Source of the DNA: Cytospora piceicola
Taxonomy: Eukaryota > Ascomycota > Sordariomycetes > Diaporthales > Cytosporaceae
DNA length: 64,000 nt
Assembly: GCA_023375675.1 (NCBI GenBank)
Contig: JALQBC010000042.1
Span: 124,001-188,000, forward strand
Direction: 5' to 3'
The notes beneath the pieces were generated by a model. The model had not been told where the DNA came from. It saw only the letters and a program-made list of their open reading frames with translations, and did no database searches. This document shows, piece after piece, positions 1-13,731 of the stretch. The position numbers and the translations under genes are program-made. Position 1 is the first letter of the stretch, and the number at the start of each line of letters is the position of its first letter.

Positions 1-1695
1 AACCTCGGAGAAGCGGGAGGTCGCCAAATAGGTCGCGGCAAAGCGTATCTGAGCGATGACATCTGATGAGAATGAGAAGTCACATATCTCAGACTACCTA
101 GGCATACATAAGTAGGTAGTCAAGAAGGGAAATGAAATAAAAATACAGGCACTTGACAGGGACCAAGTCAAATAAGCGCCGCGAACCTTGGAAGGCGCCA
201 AAAATGACAAAGCCTCTAGGGGGCCAATCACGATGATCCGGCTCGCAGTTCCGGAATTGTAGAACCGATACCACAACAGTGTTGTTGCTGTTTTTGATGG
301 AGAAGATCCAAACCAACAACAACAACACCAACACCGAACACGAACACACCATACCATTTTCAATTTTGATTGATATGCCGTTGGACTAACTAAACGGTGA
401 GGTCTGAGACAGACGCCAGCCGCCAGCCGCATCAAGCGCGACGTCGTTCTGGAGAAGAAACTACCCAAGGTACAATGAGCGACGGAAGAGACAAAACCCC
501 CGTACTACCGATCCGTATTCCGTGGAAGCTTCCAAAGTTGCTGCCATCGTCAAGCCATGGTGGCGTCGCTGGCTCTGTAGTGGCCCGGCTAGTGGCAACG
601 GCGTGGTTTAGGAGTGTTCTTTTCTTTCTGTGTAATGTACTAACGAGGCTTTCCTTTTTATGGTTTGCGTCTTCTGGAGCGTCTCTAGAAGCTTTCTACG
701 TGCTTCAGCTTTGTTAGATCAAGGCTCAGCCTTGGGAAGCTTAGTTGTTACTAAGGCCCGGTCGCATAACCCGACGAAGTCAATACAGCCGCAGGCCAGT
801 GATGAAAAAGGCATCTAGTCGCCATGAGGTGGTAGATACCCAGGTCAGTGAAGGAGCCCATTTCATCCACTAATTGGAGGTCCTCTCTATCTCTCGTCGT
901 ACACACCAGACAGCCAGCTAGCTCCTCTCTCCCATTTGCACGTTCGCCTCGTGAGGGTCCTTCCGGACTAATGCACGAGGTTGACATTCTGTGTGTCGAG
1001 ATTGGCCCACCTAGCTCCGGCCAAGAGGTGAAGGTGGTGAGCAAGGAGAGAGAGGGCTCTCGATGTGGCGGGAAGGTTGATCCCCATCCCTAGCGAGAGA
1101 TCGGCCGGGTTTATTGCTTGCTGTCTCCCAATGGCCGTGGCCGCCCCCAAAATTGGCAGTCATGTGGTGGCCTTCCAGCTGATGAACGATGATGTCGATG
1201 GTGATGACTTACTTGGCTGTACCTCCGATGGCCGAAGGGTTCTGGATGCCCCGGATGTCCCTCCTCCTTTACCGCCAGATGGGCCAGGGCGTAACTGGGC
1301 GTAGTGTAGGGACAGGCGTAGAGGCGTTAGAAGGGACAAAAGGGCGCCAGCTTGTCTGCTTTGTCCCGAATGGTGTCGGCTAGCGGTGACGCCGTTTCAA
1401 TTCAATTTAGGCCGGATATTGAGGTCCCAGACAACTGACGTCGTGTTCTGATCCATGGAGCAAGATGCCGAAGCCACACAGAGCACGGGCTGGGTGTTTT
1501 AGGATCCATGAGTCCTAGGAGTCTCAACTAAGTGCACAGCATGACATGCCGAACTGTCGGGGAATGTGTGAACTGGTTGATTGTGTGCATCGCCATGGAC
1601 GGAAGGTGGCGTGGAGTCGGAGACACTGCAGGGCCCGTAATGCACCGTAAAATGGAGACTAGTAGCAGCAGACGTTGCATGCAGCTTTTCTTACT

Positions 1696-1726
1696 TATGT
1701 ATGTATGTGTATGTATGTATGTATGT
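1696..1726. repeat. TATG tetranucleotide microsatellite
   Basis: About 31 bases of nearly perfect TATG/ATGT repeat with one interruption (TGTG). It lies in the gene-free stretch and shows no coding role. Confidence 0.85.
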
Positions 1727-2539
1727 CTGGGTGCCGGCGCCAGTACCTTGTGCCTTGTGCCTCTTGCCAAATGTCAGAGTCGCATTGCTGTTTGATCTCG
1801 GGGTCGTGGCGAATTCCATTCATTATATAATTCTTTGCATGGCACGAAGGCATGATTGTTTCTACTGCTACAAGCTGACTCGATTGGGCTCTGTGCCACA
1901 GGCTGGGAGATGAGATGCTGGTACCGCAGCAGCCGCAATATATAAGAGTGAAAAATTGCTGAGACGATGATGATGAAGGGGACGGCGAGGGCCGCAACTC
2001 CAAATGATATCGGGACTAGGAAACACGGGCATTGGCGCTGGAGTGTTGGACCCCCGCCCCGTGATCCCGCTTTGTATTCCGTGTGTACAGAATTGGCTCC
2101 TGCATAACAATAAAAAGACCAGATAGGAAAGAGAACCACGCCCCCGTTTCAACTATGGAACTGCACATCATCCAGGGCATGTCATTGTCGTGGCGGCTGG
2201 CGTTGTTCTCCGCCTTGTGGCCTCATGACTAACTGGCTGACTGACTTTTTGGTAATATCACGATATCACAGAGATCTATCACCACTTACACTAATAAGTA
2301 CCGACGCAACGTGTCGTATATTGAGTCCGAGGTTGCAAGTCGATGGATCTAGGCTGCTAGGCAGCTAGGATGGTCCAGTCGAGGCCTGCAGAGGCAGTGA
2401 GGAGGGTCCTTAACGGTCCTAAGTAATCTATAAAAGATACCTTGTATGTAGATCGGCCAATTTAGCCATCCTCCAGCCAGCCATCACATCCCAGCCGTCC
2501 AGCCATCCACGGAGACTCGGCACCACAGTTTAGAGAAGA

Positions 2540-2553
2540 GGGGGGGGGGGGGG
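2540..2553. repeat. Poly-G run of 14
   Basis: Fourteen consecutive G bases. It sits just before an AGCAGTAA-type short repeat near 2610-2645. Run length may be uncertain because such homopolymers are error-prone in sequencing. Confidence 0.85.
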
Positions 2554-2660
2554 CAATAGCACGGTCAGAGTTGAGGCGCAACACGATGCCATCAGGAGAG
2601 GCCAGAGCAGTAGAGTAGTGAAGCAGTAAAGCAGTAAAGCAGTGATAAATAACAAATAAA

Positions 2661-3081
2661 TACCTAGGTAGGTAGCCTGATGGCGCTCTATGCGGTGCCG
2701 CCTCTTATCATCTTTCATCCCTGGAACCCAATACCAACCTAGGTGAGGTAGTTTATTATTTCCGGACCTATGGTAGCCACCGCCTGGGTGACAAGGAAGC
2801 CCTCTGCAGGAGGAGGAGTCTATCGCACTGCAGGAGGCTGTCTGATACAAATAAGCTGTAGCTGTGTCTCCACCCAATTGGAAATACAGTACAGGTTACA
2901 CACAGCTGAGCTGTATCTTTTACTCCCAGACTCCTACCTCGATTATCCTTCCCTACAGTAAACTCGACACGGTTCCAGAGGATTATGTGTCTGTCTACGG
3001 GTCGTAGTCGTACACAAGATCCTGGACTCATTATTGACTACGACCAGAAATACCTACCTATACTACCTGACTACCTAGGTA
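2661..3081. repeat. Two TACCTAGGTA palindromes
   Basis: Perfect 10-bp palindromes TACCTAGGTA lie at 2661-2670 and 3072-3081, each followed by further GGTAG or CCTAC half-units. They belong to a family scattered through the intergenic DNA of this window. Function unknown. Confidence 0.8.
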
Positions 3082-3785
3082 CCTACTGTGTGGTAACTAG
3101 TGGAAAATCGATAGAGGAAAGACGATCATTACAGACATATTAGATAATGAGAGCCCCGTGCGCGCTTCTTTTTGACGATTGAAACGGCAGAAACGGTCAT
3201 TTCTGCGCCGCCGCCGCCATCGTTAGTGGCCGAGAGCAGGCGCGCCGCCCGGGGGCACCTGGGCAGTTGCAGGGTTTTCATTAGCGGTGCCCGCGCAGAG
3301 ATCAAAAATGCCCCCAGCGTTGTGTTTTTTAGCTGCCCTGCTGCCCAGGTGGTTCCTTCACAGCGGGAGCCGGGACATGGGGACAGGGGAACAGAAGGGG
3401 GGAGAGAACAGGGGGGCGGCTCTCTCTTGTGTGGTGGCCCCGGAGACTAGAACACCAGAACACTGAACGCACATCAATTAGTGCCCAAGCGCACTCCCAA
3501 GGCACGGTCAAGCACCCAACAAGAATGCCACCAGTGCCCCGGCGGATGGGGAGGGGCCCATATTAATCACTTTAGGTACTTTACTTTTACGGACTACTAC
3601 GGTACCAAATGTAGGCTGCGGTACTTAGGAGTACTGCAGAACGGCAGAACGGCAGCACTGCTAGCATTGTGATATTGTTGTACCCCAGTACATACCTACC
3701 CTTTCCAGTACCGCCCAATCCAATTTCTCAGCACATGGCAAAAGACCCCAAAGGCCCTCATCAACATCTGCCTCGCCCTGCACTG

Positions 3786-3804
3786 CACACACACACACAC
3801 ACAC
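3786..3804. repeat. CA dinucleotide microsatellite
   Basis: A 19-base perfect CA repeat in the pyrimidine-rich region upstream of the MYND gene. Confidence 0.85.
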
Positions 3805-4477
3805 CTCTTCTCTGCTCTGCTCAGTCCACCGGCCCGTCGTCCTTCCATCTTCATCTTCTCCCCTTCTCATCGCATCCTCGACAAATTAGACTCGACTCGA
3901 TCGACTGGCCCTGGCACCGGCACCGGCATTCTTCCTTCAAGGGAGTTGAATGAATTGATCAGATCATCATTCCTGTCACTTCACTTCTTCTTCTTCTTCA
4001 CCGAGCCATCTTTTTCGTCCTTGACATTTGCGTCTAGTCTCATTGTGCACCGACCCTGCCTTTCTTCCCGTCATCCTGTCAACATCCGTTTTATCACCTC
4101 GCTGCTGCCAAATGCGTCGAGTGCAGCAACTGGGAAATAGTACACGAGGCATTTGAAGACCAGACAGCAGAAAACACCGAAACCCCGTTTCAAGGTCACC
4201 TTACCTCGCCTTACCACGCCTACAACGCCTACTCTATTATCAAAACTCCTCACCTCTCATCCCAGCTTCACCCGCCAACTGAAACCTGTCACTACACCGC
4301 CAACCATCACCTCGACACAGTCCGCCCGACACCAACTCCTCGTCTTGTTTCCCTCCGAAACATACCAACATCCATTGATTGAACTCGACCGAGCCGAATC
4401 CAATTCGATTCCCCGTCGAATCCTTCTCGGACTGTACCCGACAACCTCCGCGTTCACTTCGATTCTGCCTGTCCATC

Positions 4478-6334
4478 ATGAGGGAGGTCAATTTCAGCAT
4501 CCCCAACGTCAACAAGGCGTCGGTGGGCATCACCACTGCCCTCTACGACCGACGAGCCCTCGATTGCACATCCACACTGCCTCTGATCAACTCTTTGAAT
4601 CATTTGGCCTACCTCACAACGTCCTCGGCTCGTATTCGAGACATTTTGACCGTCGATGGAGGCATCGAGCGCTTAGTATGCATTCTCAAGCAAGGAAGGA
4701 GTAAAGATATGATGGATATGTGGAAATGGAACCTGGCCTTCCAATGTGTCGTCAACATAGGAGTTAGGGGCACCGAGGCCGTCCGCACCAGAGTCGTAGA
4801 GGCCGACATGGTTCCTGTTATCGCCACCATTTTGGATAACTATATCAAGGTTACAGAAAAACTACGAGAAAAGGAGGAGAAGAAGAAGCGGCTGCAGGAC
4901 CACTCCCACCGCTCCAGGCACGACCACAGCGGCATTGCCAAATCTGGCAGTTTTTCGAATAGGTCCGGTCGTCTAGATGTCGACCACAGAGTATTCCGGA
5001 GACAGGCACCTCCACCGAGCATCGATGTTACCTCAGCATCGTTATCTTCAGGCGGTGGTGCCTCGGCTCCAGCTGAGCCAACACAGGTCGACATCACCCC
5101 GGCTATTCAGTATCCCGTCACATCCCCCCCGGAGCGGACTCCATTCCACGCCCACCGACACCATCACCACAGAACGCAAGATCCGCGACAGAGCGTGACT
5201 TCCCCACCTCGTCAAGTCGTCCAGCCGCTTGCCTCAGCGGCTCCCACGACAGAGACTGAGGCCTTTATCCGACCTGTACGGGACGTTGATAGGCTAGCTT
5301 CGATGCTGCCTTTCGGCCAGCGTTCCATCTCCTCGCAGCCGACATCGCCGACCACTCCTCTCCCTCCTCCACAAATCAGATCTCCAACTGTCCGTCCTGC
5401 CTCGGGCATGGCACAAGCATCACGCTCTCGGCGACGTCCGTCCATACGCCACCAAAACTCCACTGCCGACTCGGACGATCTGAATGGGGACAGCATGCAG
5501 TCAGATGATTCTCCTGATGCTGAGATGTCGGGCACTGCCGATATTCAGGACGTCAATATTCAGGACATCACCATGGAGGGCGAGGACAGCATCCTTGCGG
5601 GGTCATCGATTGACTTGACGGCCCCCAATGCGTCGGAGAACCAACCAGATGGCACCTTCAATATCACTCATCGGACGCCAATGGATGGTAGCATTATGAA
5701 CACTGCTACAACCCCCGGACCCGCAATTGGCCTGTCCCCAAACAGACCAGCCATCGTCAGCCCCCCACAACCAACGATGCCAACTGCCAGCGTACCAACC
5801 TATCTTCTCGGTCGCCAAATGACTCCCAACCCGCAGATGCTGACCGCCATGCCTCGCGAAGAGGATGTACTCATGTCTCTCCAGCTCCTCGCCTACGTTT
5901 CCAAATACTGCAACCTCCGCACCTATTTCCAGAAGAGCCACCTGGTGCCCCGGCTAAAGATTGGCAAGGAAATAACAGCCCTCGATAACGAGGACGCGGC
6001 CATGGACTCGGCCGATGACGAAGAGGACTTTGAGGAGGAATATCTCCTTCCGAACGACCTCAACATATTCCCCCTGGTTGAGAAGTTCACTGTCCGTTAT
6101 AACAGCACGGACATGCAATACTGGGCAGGCGTCGTCATGAGGAACCTGTGCCGCAAAGATGACACCCGGGGCGGCATCCGCCAGTGCGCATACTACCAGT
6201 GTGGGAAATGGGAGGAGTACACCCGGCAGTTCGCTAAGTGCAGGCGATGCCGGCGCACGAAATACTGCAGCAAGGAGTGTCAGAAGAGTGCCTGGGCTTT
6301 CCACCGCCACTGGTGTGTCGCTGCGACGCAATAA
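4478..6334 (+). CDS. samB: MYND zinc-finger protein, samB/Mub1 family
   Basis: Single-exon gene for a 618-residue protein. An in-frame ATG exists 33 codons upstream at 4379, but I chose 4478 because the protein then begins MREVNFSIPNVNKAS, the start I know for this family. The N-terminal ~130 residues form a conserved armadillo-like helical region. The middle is low-complexity, rich in Ser, Pro and Thr, with a His cluster and an acidic patch. A C-terminal MYND finger spans residues 570-613 with ligands C570, C575, C588, C591, C597, C601, H609 and C613. Yeast Mub1 works with the ubiquitin ligase Ubr2 in degrading Rpn4; Aspergillus samB affects conidiophore morphogenesis and budding pattern. 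The acting partner in this fungus is inferred. The 3' end faces EBP2. Confidence 0.92.
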   Translation: MREVNFSIPNVNKASVGITTALYDRRALDCTSTLPLINSLNHLAYLTTSSARIRDILTVDGGIERLVCILKQGRSKDMMDMWKWNLAFQCVVNIGVRGTEAVRTRVVEADMVPVIATILDNYIKVTEKLREKEEKKKRLQDHSHRSRHDHSGIAKSGSFSNRSGRLDVDHRVFRRQAPPPSIDVTSASLSSGGGASAPAEPTQVDITPAIQYPVTSPPERTPFHAHRHHHHRTQDPRQSVTSPPRQVVQPLASAAPTTETEAFIRPVRDVDRLASMLPFGQRSISSQPTSPTTPLPPPQIRSPTVRPASGMAQASRSRRRPSIRHQNSTADSDDLNGDSMQSDDSPDAEMSGTADIQDVNIQDITMEGEDSILAGSSIDLTAPNASENQPDGTFNITHRTPMDGSIMNTATTPGPAIGLSPNRPAIVSPPQPTMPTASVPTYLLGRQMTPNPQMLTAMPREEDVLMSLQLLAYVSKYCNLRTYFQKSHLVPRLKIGKEITALDNEDAAMDSADDEEDFEEEYLLPNDLNIFPLVEKFTVRYNSTDMQYWAGVVMRNLCRKDDTRGGIRQCAYYQCGKWEEYTRQFAKCRRCRRTKYCSKECQKSAWAFHRHWCVAATQ

Positions 6335-7815
6335 ATGATACCCATGTCGAGCGTCTGGCTTTTTCTTTTCTTTTTCTTGGGCGGGATGGCAGAATGCGTG
6401 CCAATAGCGGACAGGTCACAAGGTTGCGGTAGTCCGTCATAATGTTTACTTCCAGCCTCTCCTAAAGCTGGTTTTTGGTTTTCTTCATCTTTTTATTCTC
6501 TCCTGGCCCACAAACAGCATTGCGAAGCAAGCATATTTGAAACACAGGCGTCTCTGTCTACGTTGTGATACCATTGGAAGGAAAGGGTTGAGAGAAAAAA
6601 ACGGGGATCTGGTTCTTTTTTTCTTCTTGCGAATGGCATTGTTCAGGTTGAATCGGTTCATTTTTCATTTATTCCTCGATCCTTTTCTCCGTACTTCCAA
6701 AAAGGAGGAGCTTCTCTTCGATGATGACACATCGAACACAAATCCAAGTCGTTTCAAACCAAAACCAAACTCCAGATATATCGATGCCGTGTTGATGTTC
6801 TATGTGTGACCCTGTGGGGTGATCCCTCTGTTAAGGCCGAGATGGAACGGGGTTTCATCGCGGAAATCCTGCCTGACTCGGACTGACCACGAGTTGGCTT
6901 TGTCTGTCCTAACTATATACAATCTGCCAGGTACGGAGGATGTTGAGCCGGGGTCGATGGATACATGAGGGATCGCCGTCCTTTGGAGGGTATGGTTCTT
7001 GACTTTAGAAGTCACTGGGCGGCCTATCTGACTGCCTAACGCTGACCTTTCGTTTGGCTCCTCCATAACCTGCATGATAACACGGCCACAGCTTTCTGAG
7101 ACATTTCCCCTCTGTCTTTGTTTACACCACTATGGTTGGAGAGTGACGCCGCCATGGCCGGGCAGGGTTTGGAACGAGTTGCCCTTTCCTGTTGTCACTT
7201 CAGCTCCCCTAAGGGGAGTTCGATTGAAAGGGGTGATGCAACGACAACATGGAGGAGAGGATATACGGACGAGATGGATATGAGGTCCCAATGTGGCCGT
7301 GGACGTAATAGGGGTGATAAGACCCTCTTGACACCATATCGTCGAGGCCGTCACTGCTCTCGCAAGTGCACGTACACAGCTAAGACCTAGAATTTACAAT
7401 TCCATTGTCGACAACCTAGCAAAAGAACAAATGGATGTGGTTTATAGTCATTAGTCCGTGGGTAGGCCAGCGACACCGAACAGGCCTTTGTGGTCCTGAG
7501 AAATTTTGCCACCTTGAAATTGAGTCCGATCACAAGCGCGGGCGTAAACGATAACGAGACAGGTTTTGGGATACCTATCTCTGTGTATTTTTCGCTTTCT
7601 TTTCCAGGCCGTGGATACACAGCACGGTAGATATCGTATTCGTGAGGCTGGTTTATTGGACGTGAATTACTTTGTGCCTTTCCGAACGACCAAACACCAT
7701 TCACCCCCCATCTTTGCTGGATATCAAGGTATACAGAGCTCAGCCCAACCAAAGCTATCAACATCGCGTTCCATCCACAACACGCCAGTTCAACCCGGTC
7801 CGATTTTCCCCCTCA
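6335..7815. other. Intergenic, tail-to-tail MYND/EBP2
   Basis: Holds the 3' untranslated regions of two converging genes. T-rich stretches follow the MYND stop codon (about 6355-6380 and 6470-6500). I see no further gene or clear repeat. Confidence 0.6.
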
Positions 7816-9382
7816 TTACCGCTTCCCGGCCGCAGACTTCCTCTTGTCCTTGCCCAGCCGCGCCGCCTTGTACGGCTTGGCCTTGCCGGGGGCGCCGCCC
7901 TTGCCCTTCATCCTCTTGGCGCTGAAGCCGGTGAGGTCGCCGGAGCTCGTGGCGTCGCCGGACTTGCCGTGCCTCTTCTTGCCGCCGAAGCCGAACTTGG
8001 CGTCCTTCTTGGCCCGCTTGTTGTTGCCCGCCCGGCCGCCCTGGTGGTCGTCCCGGCCCCGCTTGCCCGGCTTGTTGAGCTCGCTGTCGACCGCGACGTC
8101 GAAGAGGTCGGCCTCGGTGGTGCCCATCTCGCCGCCGTTCTCGGAGCGCTCTGTTTGTTGGGATTTTCGTCAGCACGACCGTGGTTGACCGGGTATTTCA
8201 GAGTGATGGTGAGGGTAATGTAAATGGGAAAGGGGTAGAGCCGGGGAGGGGGAACATACTCTTCTTCAAGGCCTTGATCTTCTCAAGCGTGTCCTTCTTC
8301 TCCTTCTGCCTCTCCTGCAGCTTGGCGACCTGGACCTGCTTTCCGAACTTCTTGAGGTCGCGCAGCTTCCTCGCCTCGGCCGAGGCCTTCTTGTTGGTGG
8401 CGTCCTCGACCAGCTTGTCCTTGACCTTCTGCATGTGGCCGTCGTCCTTGACCATCTCGGCGAAGTAGTCCTTGGGGCGGGCGAAGGGCGCCCCCTCGGC
8501 GCGCAGGATGGCGCGCGCCCGCTTGGCGCCCTCGAGCGACTGGGCGTACAGCTGCAGCTCCCGGTTCAGGTCGTCGGAGATGTCCTCGATCTTGGAGGCC
8601 GTGGGCTCCGACGACGACACCGTCTGGTGTGTGACGAACGACACGCTCGAGTCCTTGGGTATCGAGATGCGCTTGAGCGCCGCGAGGAGGGCCGGTTGGT
8701 TGTTGATGGTCAGCCTGGTCTGCACGTAGAGGTCCTCTCGGTCCTCCTCGGGGAGGTCTTCGAGGTCGGAGAGCGCGATGTCGGACTCCTCGCCTTCTTG
8801 GTCGTCGTCTTCATCGTCCTCCTCGGCCTTCTTCTTCTTCTCGGCCGCGGCTGCTGCCTGCTTGGTGAGTTTTGTCTCGCCCTTCTTGAGAATGGGCCTG
8901 GGGGGGTTTTTGACCCGTTCTATTTTCTCCTCCATGTCGACCTCTGATTCGGAATCCGTGTCGCTCTCGTTCATCATTGCTGCCGCGGTCATGGCTCCCC
9001 TCTCTTCTCCCTCATCCTCCGATTCGTCCTCGTCATCGTCGGTTTCTTCGGCCTCTACGTCGAGGAGACCGTCCGCGTCGGAGTCGCTCTCGTCGTCCTC
9101 GTCTTCGTAGTCCTCGTCGTCTTCCGAATCTTCGTCATCTTCCTCTTGCGCGGGCTCCTTCTTGGCGGGGAGGATTCCCTTCTTGACCTTATCTTTTACT
9201 ACGGCCTTGTGCTTTTTCTTGTCCCTAATCTGCTTGAGTTTCTACAAGCCGGGGCCAGTCAGTGACTGATCCGAAGTTTGCTTCGCAAACGTGTTAAGAG
9301 ATTGTGGAGAGGCTGTACTGACCAAGTCTGTCAGACCCTTCTCCGCGGCCAGAGCGAACTTGAGCTTGCTTCGTGGTGCCAT
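7816..9382 (-). CDS. EBP2: rRNA-processing protein EBP2
   Basis: Three exons, 9382-9323, 9241-8260 and 8150-7816, give 458 residues with phases that join cleanly. Intron 1 (9322-9242) begins GTCAGT and ends GTAG; intron 2 begins GTATGT and ends CAG. The N-terminal half is very acidic (long Asp/Glu/Ser runs) and lysine-rich at its edges. The conserved Ebp2 domain follows, containing the segments FARPKDYFAEMVKDDGHMQK and KFGKQVQVAKLQERQKEK, then a basic Gly/Lys-rich tail. Ebp2 is a nucleolar factor needed for 27S pre-rRNA maturation and 60S subunit assembly, working with Rrs1 and Rrp1-type factors in yeast. The start MAPRSKLK is taken as the first Met giving a family-like N-terminus; one further in-frame Met lies upstream at 9487. 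Confidence 0.93.
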
Positions 9383-11558
9383 TCTTGTGATTGTTTGGTG
9401 ATCAATGGTATATGTTAGGGGTCTGGTTTTTGCAGGCGGGATGCGAAATGCGATGCTCGAGAAGTTCGCAAAACGGCAGAGACCCACTCAAAAACTTTTG
9501 GTCAAACGGCTTATCGCCTTATCATTTTTATCGATACGGATACGCAGGTACTTTGGTACTTGGATACCTAAATACATACAAGTACTGGTAGTTTTGTAAG
9601 TGGGCCGTGCTCAGGGTTGTCCTCGAGTGCAACAACCATGGGATTGTTCTTATACGGACTTTCACATCATCTGTGGTGTTGAGCCTGGTTTCATAGCCAT
9701 CTCATTAGTTAGTTCCCTGTGCAACCCTGTGCAACAGGAACGACATGCCTCCTTACTGACTTCTCCTCGTACATACTGATCGCGGTTGCCAACCTTGTCC
9801 GCGTCCCCTAACACGGTGTATCCCAGGCATATATACGAAACACCATGTTCCCAGCATCAAGCTACTGCTCTTCGCGGCCTGAGGCAAGTCTGCTCTTAAT
9901 CAGGGGGTGTCGGAGATCCAACACCCTCTTCTTGTGGAGGCTATTCTCTCTTGGGGTCCATGGTTCGATTATTTCAAAAAATAACAACGGACACGGACCT
10001 TGAATCTGCTTCACAGTATCTACATCGCAATACATACCTAGCCTAGTACATTCCCTGCGCATTGGGCGGTATGTAACTATGCACATGGCTGAAGCATGTA
10101 AATGAGACAAGTCCGCCTCCTGAATCGCCATCCCCGTGCCTTCGAAATTCAAGATGGATGACGAGCTAGGTACGGCACATATTCATCAAGGGGGTGACAA
10201 ACAGACCTAATGCGAATAATCAAGAGCGGTAAATTGACAAGTATTGGCACCCTTGGTAGCCCTGGTAGCTTGGTTGACACAATATCAGGTCCTCCTGCGT
10301 CCTGCATCACCACAATCCAGCCTCTTCTTCCTTCTTTGTAGGTCTGAGCGGGAAGAAGCAAGCAACACTTGACTTGGTGACGATCCTCAACCAAATCCCA
10401 ACTAGGCACGAAACCCTTCAAGGACAGAGAGTGCATCAAACTACGTATGTCCGCGGTTGGTGAAAATCAAGATACTTCATCTGCAATATTTCGCAACTCT
10501 TGGGTCACATAAGAGTACTACACTGCGATTGTGGACGTCATGTTTTTAAGTGCAAAAGCGGGAGTTTTTTATTCTGGAGATCTCAGACACCAGTACTGGA
10601 CTAACAATCCGTCTACCAGGGGAAACCGCAGTCATAGAACCGTTCCTGACCAATTTTCCTCATCGAGAGTCGATCTGTTGGATATCATTATCCACCTCGA
10701 CAAAGAACCAGGCTGATGAGAGTTGTAGCCTTCCCTCCGCCTGGGGAAGAGCAAAATCCTTCCGTGCATATTCCTTCATGTGCCCAACATGAAAAATTCG
10801 TAAGAGCCAGCAAGCCCCGTCTCCTTCTTTTTCGTCATTCCGCAAGTGGAACTTGAAAGAAGAAAAGCCTCGCTCGCTCTCGTCGTGTTGGAAGTCTTGC
10901 GCTTCTTCCAGCTGTTCGTGACCCCTATTACCCTGTCTTATCTTGTCTATCATAGTTTCCCATGCTCGCCGTAGACGTCGTGTCGTGCGTCCGCCGACCA
11001 GAAAGATCCGAGAAATCCACTTTTGTCTAGTATGTCCTGTTGCGTCCAGAGAAAAAGCAAAGAAAAACAAACACAAAAAACACGAAGCGCGGTGATAATC
11101 CACCACGAACCATCTATCAGGCCAAATTCCTTTTTTGGTATGAAGCGCGTAAAAACATGACCGTCGTAATGCCTCGGTCAGATCCAGGGTATTCCCTAGA
11201 TAGACGATGCGCTCGTAACTGCACGCCTGAGGCGCCTTCTGCAGTCTGTGTCCATGGCGTTCCGGAAGATTCCTCGTCTAAAGGGTATCAAGAAGGATTC
11301 CAGGGCCGTGCAGAAAACCAATACAAGCGCTGTGATGCCTGAGACTGATGTGATGGCCTGGACCTGAGCATGCCAACTCTAGAAAGATCCGGGATAAAAT
11401 CCGAATCGACTCGGTCATGTACGCGCCGTGATTGTCCGGGAAAGTGAAGATGACTTGTGGCGAATGATCTCATGTAATGAAAACAAAGATGTGTGAAAAA
11501 GCGTAGACCGAAACAAGGAAATGCCCCAATGAAAAAGGTTGCCTCACTGGCGTGTTGT
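9383..11558. other. Intergenic between DED1 3' end and EBP2 5' end
   Basis: Two kilobases without a gene I can support. The first part is the upstream region of EBP2. A 148-codon frame on the minus strand (10660-11106) and two shorter ones near 9862-10439 show no recognisable domain or codon pattern. The DED1 3' untranslated region should lie near 11.2-11.56 kb. Confidence 0.55.

Positions 11559-13731
<2,173 letters not shown>

Larger units (their letters stand above)
1..4477. other. Gene-free stretch before the MYND gene
   Basis: I see no convincing gene here. The open frames are short, overlap on both strands and show no recognisable domain. The stretch holds simple repeats (TATG/TGTA tract near 1.7 kb, a 14-G run near 2.5 kb, a CA tract near 3.8 kb) and two perfect TACCTAGGTA palindromes. 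From about 3.8 kb the sequence becomes pyrimidine-rich with many TTC and CCTC tracts, as is usual for the promoter and 5' leader of a fungal housekeeping gene, and this part probably belongs to the MYND gene downstream. Confidence 0.6.

Noticed and set aside
4153..4704. 183-codon plus-strand frame overlapping the MYND gene start
   Set aside because: Out of frame with the MYND protein and made of leader-type Thr/Pro/Ser/His codons.
10660..11106. 148-codon minus-strand frame downstream of DED1
   Set aside because: No recognisable domain, no clear start context or partner exons; likely chance.
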